DNA of 64,000 bases from Rhizobacter sp. OV335 (GTDB lineage: Bacteria > Pseudomonadota > Gammaproteobacteria > Burkholderiales > Burkholderiaceae_C), in contig NZ_FRCQ01000003.1 of NCBI RefSeq assembly GCF_900142965.1, positions 248,001-312,000 on the forward strand, written 5' to 3'. Below the pieces are notes generated by a model. The model saw only the letters and a program-made list of their open reading frames with translations. It was not told the DNA's origin and did no database searches. Made by a program: the position numbers and the translations under genes. This document shows, piece after piece, positions 58,109 through 64,000 of the stretch (position 1 is its first letter; each line of letters begins with the position of its first letter).

Positions 58109-59272
58109 CTACTTGCCTCCAGGAACCTTGCCTTCGACGCCCTTGACGAAGAACTTGATGCCGCTCATGAACTTGTCGTCGGCGACCTCGTCCTTCTTCA
58201 GCACTTCCTTGCCGTCGTTGCCGACGATCGGGCCCTTCCAGATCGCGAAGCTGCCGTCCTTCAGGCCGGCCTTCACCTTCTCGACCTTGTCCTTCAGCTC
58301 GGCCGGCACCTTGTCGGAGATCGACACCAGGTCGATCGCGCCTTCCTTGACGCCCCACCACGACGCGCTGTTGCCGGTCCACTTGCCGTCCAGTGCATCC
58401 TTGGTCGCCTTGATGTAGTACGGCCCCCAGTTGATGACGCTCGAGGCCAGGTGGGCCTTCGGGCCGTAGGCGGTCATGTCGCTGTCCCAGCCGAACGCGT
58501 ACTTGCCGGCCTTCTCGGCCGTCTGCAGCACCGCGCTCGAATCGGTGTTCTGCATCAGCACGTCGGCGCCGCCGTTGATCAGCGATTGCGCGGCCTCGGT
58601 CTCCTTCGGCGGGTTGAACCATTCGTTGACCCAGACCACCTTGGTCTTGATCTTCGGGTTCACCGACTGCGCACCCAGCGTGAAGCTGTTGATGTTGCGG
58701 ATCACCTCGGGGATCGGGATCGAGCCGACCACGCCCAGCGTGTTGGTCTTGGTCATGCCGCCGGCGATCACGCCGGCCATGTACGCGCCTTCATAGGTGC
58801 GGCTGTCGTAGGTGCGCATGTTCTCGGCCTGCTTGAAGCCGGTGGCATGCTCGAACTTCACGTCCTTCAGGTCGGCCGCGACCTTCAGCATCGGCTCCAT
58901 GTAGCCGAAGGTGGTGCCGAAGATCAGCTTGTTGCCCTGGCCGGCCATGTCGCGGAACACCCGTTCGGCATCGGCCGCCTCGGGCACCTTCTCGACGAAG
59001 CTGGTCTGGATCTTGTCGCCGAATTCCTTCTCGAGCGCCTTGCGCGCGTTGTCGTGCGCGAAGGTCCAGCCGCCGTCACCGACCGGGCCGACGTAGGCGA
59101 ACGCGATCTTCAGCGGCTCGGGCTTCGGCGCCGGGGCCGACGCGGCGGCCACCGGGGTCGGCGCCGGCGCGGGCGCCTCTTCCTTCTTGCCGCAGCCCAC
59201 CAGCGCGGTGCCGGCCGCCAGCGTGCTCCACCCTGCGAGCTTCAGCAGGGCACGTTTCGAGAATGAGGTCAT
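58109..59272 (-). CDS. BMP-family nucleoside/purine ABC substrate-binding lipoprotein
   Basis: A 387-residue lipoprotein receptor (lipobox LVGC at the end of a leader that begins SFSKRALLKLAGWST). The mature part starts after an Ala/Pro linker with KIAFAYVGPVGDGGWTFAHDNAR, the BMP/Med signature whose Trp stacks on the base. GADVLMQNTDSSAVLQTAEKAG is the sugar-binding-like second motif. It delivers purine nucleosides or bases to the permeases encoded upstream. Confidence 0.92.
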   Translation of the reverse strand: MTSFSKRALLKLAGWSTLAAGTALVGCGKKEEAPAPAPTPVAAASAPAPKPEPLKIAFAYVGPVGDGGWTFAHDNARKALEKEFGDKIQTSFVEKVPEAADAERVFRDMAGQGNKLIFGTTFGYMEPMLKVAADLKDVKFEHATGFKQAENMRTYDSRTYEGAYMAGVIAGGMTKTNTLGVVGSIPIPEVIRNINSFTLGAQSVNPKIKTKVVWVNEWFNPPKETEAAQSLINGGADVLMQNTDSSAVLQTAEKAGKYAFGWDSDMTAYGPKAHLASSVINWGPYYIKATKDALDGKWTGNSASWWGVKEGAIDLVSISDKVPAELKDKVEKVKAGLKDGSFAIWKGPIVGNDGKEVLKKDEVADDKFMSGIKFFVKGVEGKVPGGK

Positions 59273-59311
59273 GGGAACTCCAGGGTGAGGAACGCAAGAA
59301 TTTATCAGCAG

Positions 59312-60232
59312 CTAGCTGCCGGGGAAGAAGGGCTTGCCCAACGAGGCCGGCATGTTCACGCGGATCCAGCCGGCATTGCGCGAGATCAGCACCAGCACGA
59401 CGATGGTCGACAGGTAGGGCAGCATCGTCAGCAGCTGCGCCGAGACCTGCACGCCTTCGCCCTGCAGGTAGAACTGCAGCATCGTCACGCCGCCGAACAG
59501 GTAGGCGCCGAGCAAGACGCGTGCCGGTCGCCAGGTCGCGAAGGTGGTGAGGGCCAGCGCGATCCAGCCCTTGCCGGCGATCATGCCCTCGACCCACAGC
59601 GGCGTGTAGACCACCGAGATGTAGGCGCCCGACAGCCCGCACAGCGCGCCGCCGGCCAGCACCGCGGCGAGGCGGATGCGGCGCACCGGGTAGCCGAGCG
59701 CATGCGCCGATTCGGGCGATTCGCCGACCGCGCGCAGCACCAGTCCGGCGCGCGAGCGGTACAGGAACCACGCGAGCCCGGCCGTCAGCGCGATCGCCGC
59801 ATACACCATCGGGTGCTGGCGGAACAGCGCCGGGCCGAGCAGCGGGATGTCGGCCAGGAACGGCAGCTCGAAGTGCGGCCGCTCGCTCAGCTTCGCCTGC
59901 ACGAAGTTGATGCCGAGGAAGGCCGAGAAGCCGCTGCCGAACAGGCTGAGCGCGAGGCCGGTGGCGTACTGGTTGGTGTTGAGCCAGATCACCAGCACGC
60001 CGAAGGTCGCGGCCAGCAGCGCGCCGGCCCCGGCACCGGCGGCGAACGCGAGCCAGTCGTTGCCGGTGTGCACCGCGGTCGCGAAGCCGGCGATCGCGGC
60101 GATCAGCATCATCCCCTCGGCACCGAGGTTGACGATGCCGGCGCGTTCGTTGATCAGCAGCCCGAGCGCGGCCAGCGCCAGCACGGTGCCGGAGTTCAGC
60201 GTCGCGGCGATCAGCAGGGCGATGGCGTCCAT
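59312..60232 (-). CDS. Nucleoside ABC transporter permease (YufQ/BmpC-like)
   Basis: A 306-residue inner-membrane permease, mostly hydrophobic. LALAALGLLINERAGIVNLGAEGMM is the family signature near the N-terminus, and LRAVGESPESAHALGYPVRRIRL is the coupling loop. The start at 60232 shares one base with the stop of the preceding permease. Confidence 0.9.
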   Translation of the reverse strand: MDAIALLIAATLNSGTVLALAALGLLINERAGIVNLGAEGMMLIAAIAGFATAVHTGNDWLAFAAGAGAGALLAATFGVLVIWLNTNQYATGLALSLFGSGFSAFLGINFVQAKLSERPHFELPFLADIPLLGPALFRQHPMVYAAIALTAGLAWFLYRSRAGLVLRAVGESPESAHALGYPVRRIRLAAVLAGGALCGLSGAYISVVYTPLWVEGMIAGKGWIALALTTFATWRPARVLLGAYLFGGVTMLQFYLQGEGVQVSAQLLTMLPYLSTIVVLVLISRNAGWIRVNMPASLGKPFFPGS

Positions 60233-61365
60233 CAGGCTTGTCCTTCGGCCGGGGCCGGCTGCACGGTGTTGGTGTCGGTGCTGGCGGGTGCCGGTTCGGC
60301 CGGCACGTGCGCCGGCTTCCAGCGGAGGCGGTAGTGGATCAGCGTGTCGCAGGCCAGCAGCGTGAACAGCAGCAGGCCCTGGAACACGCCGGTCAGCGAT
60401 TTCGGCAGGCCGAGGCGCGACTGCGCGAGCTCGCCGCCGATGTAGAACATGCTCATCAGGATCGCCGAGAACACGATGCCCACCGGGTGCAGACGGCCGA
60501 CGAACGCGACGATGATGGCCGCGAAGCCGTAGCCCGCCGGCACGTGCGGCGTCAGCTGCCCGAGCGGCCCGGCCGCCTCCAGCCCACCGGCCAACCCCGC
60601 CATGCCGCCCGACAGCAGCAGCGCCGTCCACAGCGCGCGCCGCGACGAGAAGCCGGCGTAGCGTGCCGCGGCCGGCGCCAGCCCGCCGACCTGCAGCTGG
60701 AAGCCGGCGTAGGTGCGGAACAGGAAGGCCCAGAACCCGGCCACCGCGAGCAGCGCGATCAGCAGGCCGATATTGACGCGCGAGCCGGCGAACAGGCGCG
60801 GGATCTTGGTCGCCTCGAGGAAGGTGATGGTCTGCGGGAAGTTGTAGCCGTCCGGGTCCTTCCACGGCCCGTAGACCAGGTAGCCGAGCACCTGGTCGGC
60901 GACGTAGACGAGCATCAGGCTGACCAGGATTTCGTTCGCGTTGAAGCGGTCGCGCAGCAGCGCGACGATCGCGGCCCAGGCCATGCCGCCGAGCACGCCG
61001 GCCAGCAGGATCGGCACGACGATCCAGCGGCCCGTGCCTGGCTCGGCCAGCATCGCGACGCCGCCGGCCGCAATCGCCCCGAGCACGAACTGCCCCTCGG
61101 CGCCGATGTTCCAGACGTTGGAGCGGAAGCACACCGCCAGCCCGAGCGCGATCAGCAGCAGCGGCGTCGCCTTCACGGCCAGCTCCGACAGCGCGTACAC
61201 GCTCTTCAGCGGCTCGACGAAGAACACCTGCAGCCCGCGCAGCGGGTCCTTGCCGAGCAGCAGGAACAGCACGACGCCGATCACCACCGTGATCGCCAGC
61301 GCCAGCAGCGGCGAGGCGATCGACATCACGCGGCTCGGCGCCGGGCGCGGCTCAAGTTTCAGCAT
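60232..61365 (-). CDS. Nucleoside ABC transporter permease (YufP-like)
   Basis: A 377-residue permease. The N-terminal hydrophobic span ALAITVVIGVVLFLLLGKDP is followed by AVCFRSNVWNIGAEGQFVLGAIAAG, a family signature, and GGLAPAAARYAGFSSRR near the coupling region. The gene overlaps the ATPase by 14 bases. A proline-rich tail ends the protein. Confidence 0.9.
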   Translation of the reverse strand: MLKLEPRPAPSRVMSIASPLLALAITVVIGVVLFLLLGKDPLRGLQVFFVEPLKSVYALSELAVKATPLLLIALGLAVCFRSNVWNIGAEGQFVLGAIAAGGVAMLAEPGTGRWIVVPILLAGVLGGMAWAAIVALLRDRFNANEILVSLMLVYVADQVLGYLVYGPWKDPDGYNFPQTITFLEATKIPRLFAGSRVNIGLLIALLAVAGFWAFLFRTYAGFQLQVGGLAPAAARYAGFSSRRALWTALLLSGGMAGLAGGLEAAGPLGQLTPHVPAGYGFAAIIVAFVGRLHPVGIVFSAILMSMFYIGGELAQSRLGLPKSLTGVFQGLLLFTLLACDTLIHYRLRWKPAHVPAEPAPASTDTNTVQPAPAEGQA

Positions 61366-62887
61366 GCGTCGCCTCCTGGTGGAAGGCCGCGCCGCGTGGC
61401 GCCCACAGCCCGCTCATCCATTCGCCGATCTGCTCGACCGTCGCCTGCGAGGTCGCGATCGACGGCGACACGCGGCCCTGCGCGATCACCACCAGCCGGT
61501 CGCAGACCTCGAACAGCTCGTCGAGTTCTTCGCTGACGACCAGTACCGCGCAGCCCTGGTCGCGCAGCTTCAGCAGCTCGCCGCGGATCTGCGCGGCCGC
61601 GCCGACGTCGACGCCCCAGGTCGGCTGCGAGACGATCAGCAGGCGCGGCGCGGCGTCGATCTCGCGGCCGACGATGAACTTCTGCAGGTTGCCGCCCGAG
61701 AGGCTCTTGGCCGGCGCATCGGGGCCGCCGGCCTTCACGTTGAAGCGCTGGATCAGCCGGTTCGCGAGCGCGGCGACCTCGGCGGTGCGGATCCAGCCCT
61801 GCGCCGTCACCGCGGTGGTGCGCGTCAGCAGCGTGTTCTGCGCGAGCGACAGCGACGGCACCGCGCCGCGGCCGAGGCGTTCCTCCGGCACGAAGTTCAG
61901 CCCCTGCGCGCGGCGCCGGCGCGGCGACTGGCGGCCCACCGGCCGGTCGAACAGCACGATGCTCTCGGCCTCGGCGCGCGGGTCCTCGCCCGACAGTGCC
62001 GCCATCAGCTCCTGCTGGCCGTTGCCGGAGACGCCGGCGATGCCGACGATCTCGCCGCAGCGCACGTCGAAGCTGATGCCGTGCAGGTCCATGCCGAACT
62101 GGTCGCGCTTCGGCACGCCGAGCTCGCGCACCGACAGCGCCACGTCGCCGAGCCGCGCCTGCAGGTGCTGCAGCTGCGGCGGCTCGGCGCCGATCATCAG
62201 GCGCGACAGGCTGGCGTTGGTTTCCTGCGTCGGGTCGACCTCGCCGGTGACGCGGCCGCCGCGCAGCACGGTGCAGTGGTGGCACAGCGCGCGGATCTCG
62301 TCGAGCTTGTGGCTGATGTAGAGGATGCTGCAGCCCTCGGCGGCGAGCTGGCGCAGCGTGATGAACAGCGTCTCGACCGCCTGCGGCGTCAGCACCGAGG
62401 TCGGCTCGTCGAGGATCAGCAGCTTCGGGTTCGTCATCAGCGCGCGCACGATCTCGACGCGCTGGCGCTCGCCGACCGACAGCGTGTGGACCGGGCGCAG
62501 CGGGTCGACCTCGAGGCCGTAGACGCGGGCCACTTCGGTGATGCGCTGCGTCACGGCGGCGAGCGTCAAGGATTTGTCGAGGCCCAGCCAGACGTTCTCG
62601 GCGGCGGTGAGGGTGTCGAAGAGGCTGAAGTGCTGGAACACCATGCTGATGCCCAGCGCGCGCGCCTCCTGCGGGTTGCGGATCTCGACCGGCTGGCCGT
62701 TCCAGCGGATCACGCCGGCATCGGGGCGGACGGCGCCGTAGATCATCTTCATCATCGTCGACTTGCCGGCGCCGTTCTCGCCGAGCACGGCATGGATCTC
62801 GCCCGGCTTGACGCGCAGGTTCACGCGGTCGTTGGCCTTGACGGCGGGGTAGCTCTTGCTGAGGTCGGTCAGTTCCAGTCGAAGCAT
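61352..62887 (-). CDS. Nucleoside ABC transporter ATPase with two nucleotide-binding domains
   Basis: A 511-residue duplicated ATPase (YufO-like). The first domain has Walker A GENGAGKST and signature LSVGERQRVEI; the second has the degenerate P-loop GVSGNGQQE and signature LSGGNLQKFIVGREI. The start at 62887 is preceded by GAGGGGAC; an in-frame ATG at 62914 would overlap the guanine deaminase gene further. It powers uptake through the two permeases. Confidence 0.91.
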   Translation of the reverse strand: MLRLELTDLSKSYPAVKANDRVNLRVKPGEIHAVLGENGAGKSTMMKMIYGAVRPDAGVIRWNGQPVEIRNPQEARALGISMVFQHFSLFDTLTAAENVWLGLDKSLTLAAVTQRITEVARVYGLEVDPLRPVHTLSVGERQRVEIVRALMTNPKLLILDEPTSVLTPQAVETLFITLRQLAAEGCSILYISHKLDEIRALCHHCTVLRGGRVTGEVDPTQETNASLSRLMIGAEPPQLQHLQARLGDVALSVRELGVPKRDQFGMDLHGISFDVRCGEIVGIAGVSGNGQQELMAALSGEDPRAEAESIVLFDRPVGRQSPRRRRAQGLNFVPEERLGRGAVPSLSLAQNTLLTRTTAVTAQGWIRTAEVAALANRLIQRFNVKAGGPDAPAKSLSGGNLQKFIVGREIDAAPRLLIVSQPTWGVDVGAAAQIRGELLKLRDQGCAVLVVSEELDELFEVCDRLVVIAQGRVSPSIATSQATVEQIGEWMSGLWAPRGAAFHQEATHAET

Positions 62888-62897
62888 CGCTGTCCCC

Positions 62898-64000
62898 TCA
62901 ATCGCGTCGCCCATGCCGTTGCACTCCGTTCACCCACGTCGACACCAGATTCCGCTCGTCCGCCAGCGTCATCCACGCAAAAACCTTCTCATGCAAGCCC
63001 CGCGCCACCTCCATCCGACGCTCGGCGACCGGCCCCACGGCCCAGTCCCAGACGCACAGGTCGGCGACCCGCCCGATCTCCAGCGAGCCGATCTCGTCGG
63101 CCAGCCCGAGCGCCTTCGCAGCGCCCCGCGTGCAGGCGTGCAGCGCCTTCCAGGCCGTGAGCCGCTCGCCGGCCATCGCCTGCACCCGGTAGGCATCGCT
63201 CGCCGCGCGCAGCAGGCACAGGCTGGTGCCGCCGCCCACGTCGGTCGCCAGGCTCACCGCGCAGCCGGCCGCCTCGGCCGCGCGCCAGCCGAACAGCCCG
63301 CTGCCGAGAAACAGGTTCGACGACGGGCTGTGGGCGATCTGCGCACCGCTCGCGTGGATCGCGGCCCGGTCGGCATCGTCCAGCCAGATGCCGTGCGCCA
63401 GCACGCTGCGCTCGTTCAGCAGCCCGGCGCGGGCGTACACGTCGAGGTAGCTGCGCGCCTCGGGGAACAGCTCGGCCACCCACAGCACCTCGTCGCGGTT
63501 CTCGGCCACGTGGGTCTGCATGTAGATGCCGGGGTACGCCGCGCACAGCCGGCCGGCCATCGCGAGCTGTTCCGGCGTGCTGGTCGGCGCGAAGCGCACC
63601 GTCACCGCATAGGCGAGCCGGCCGGTGCCGTGCCAGCGCTCGATCAGCTCGACGCAATCGCGTTCGGCCTGGTCGACGTCGTCGCGCAGCCCGTCGGGCG
63701 CATGCCGGTCCATCAGCACCTTGCCGGCGATCAGCCGCATGCCGCGCGCCTGCGCGCCGGCCAGCAGCCGGTCGGCGCTGACCTTGTGCACCGTCGGGAA
63801 CACCACCGCGGCGGTCGTGCCGTGCGCCAGCAGCGCATCGAGGAAGCGCGCGGCGCCGCGCTCGGCCTCGCCCTCATCCGCATAGCGTCGCTCGGCCGGG
63901 AAGGTGTAGGTGTCCAGCCAGTCGAGCAGCGCGGTGCCGTAGCTCGCGATCACGTCGAGCTGCGGGCTGTGCACGTGGGTGTCGATGAAGCCGGGCATCA
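62898..64000 (-). CDS. guaD: Guanine deaminase, N-terminus outside the window
   Basis: A zinc amidohydrolase converting guanine to xanthine. The visible 367 residues begin at the metal-binding MPGFIDTHVHSPQLDVIASYG, which in this family sits some 70 residues from the start, so the gene runs beyond the right edge. VFPTVHKVSADRLL, QTHVAENRDEVLWV, VLAHGIWLDD and SLATDVGGGTSLCLL supply the other ligands. It is the first visible gene of the purine operon and ends just before the ATPase start. Confidence 0.92.
   Translation of the reverse strand, partial: MPGFIDTHVHSPQLDVIASYGTALLDWLDTYTFPAERRYADEGEAERGAARFLDALLAHGTTAAVVFPTVHKVSADRLLAGAQARGMRLIAGKVLMDRHAPDGLRDDVDQAERDCVELIERWHGTGRLAYAVTVRFAPTSTPEQLAMAGRLCAAYPGIYMQTHVAENRDEVLWVAELFPEARSYLDVYARAGLLNERSVLAHGIWLDDADRAAIHASGAQIAHSPSSNLFLGSGLFGWRAAEAAGCAVSLATDVGGGTSLCLLRAASDAYRVQAMAGERLTAWKALHACTRGAAKALGLADEIGSLEIGRVADLCVWDWAVGPVAERRMEVARGLHEKVFAWMTLADERNLVSTWVNGVQRHGRRD

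Overview
The window reads as chromosome from a high-GC betaproteobacterium, most likely a member of the Burkholderiales. The evidence is the uniformly GC-rich codon use, two Bug-type (tripartite tricarboxylate transporter, TTT) receptors, an aceK/biotin operon, polyhydroxyalkanoate (PHA) genes and several acyl-CoA catabolic clusters. Genes are tightly packed, many overlap as ATGA, and no gene-free stretch exceeds 300 bases. I see no tRNA, rRNA, CRISPR array or insertion sequence.

Layout. 1-297: tail of a periplasmic ABC receptor. 425-10262: carbonic anhydrase, AceK, BioA-BioD-BioF, a thiolase, a DUF72 protein, a short-chain dehydrogenase, an acyl-CoA dehydrogenase and a membrane protein. 10352-10963: HCCA-isomerase-like protein. 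10976-16958: a LysR-controlled cluster with a split AtuA-like enzyme, a TTT receptor and a lipoprotein alpha/beta hydrolase. 16967-25834: leucine/isovalerate (liu) genes for both methylcrotonyl-CoA carboxylase subunits, methylglutaconyl-CoA hydratase and HMG-CoA lyase, with an AraC-type regulator. 25831-27768: small redox and hypothetical genes. 27934-29613: an MFS transporter ending in a strong terminator. 29778-36446 (minus strand): a malonate operon of matR, malonyl-CoA decarboxylase, a TTT receptor, an enoyl-CoA hydratase and malonyl-CoA synthetase, followed by a cytochrome c-like protein and a CWC protein. 36580-38052: a sigma-54 activator.

38308-44357 is the accessory island. It has two consecutive exported RHS genes, the second ending in a low-GC toxin-like tip, then a presumptive immunity gene, a decayed fragment of another RHS gene and an orphan immunity-like gene. 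46306-55561 is a probable extracellular polyhydroxybutyrate (PHB) utilisation operon. A branched-chain-amino-acid-type ABC transporter (receptor, two ATPases, two permeases) is interleaved with a PHB depolymerase, a 3-hydroxybutyrate-oligomer hydrolase and a further hydrolase. A near-perfect sigma-54 promoter with an upstream palindromic activator site precedes it. 55780-56079 is a DUF6881 protein behind a possible toxin remnant. 56094-64000 (minus strand) is a purine-salvage/catabolism operon: guanine deaminase, a BMP-type nucleoside ABC transporter, a Rieske oxygenase and an adenine deaminase.

Functionally most of the window feeds small carboxylates and acyl-CoAs into central metabolism. 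PHB gives 3-hydroxybutyrate, malonate gives acetyl-CoA, leucine gives HMG-CoA and then acetyl-CoA plus acetoacetate, and the thiolase joins these. AceK then controls the isocitrate branch point needed for growth on acetyl-CoA. Carbonic anhydrase and the biotin genes supply bicarbonate and cofactor to carboxylases such as methylcrotonyl-CoA carboxylase.
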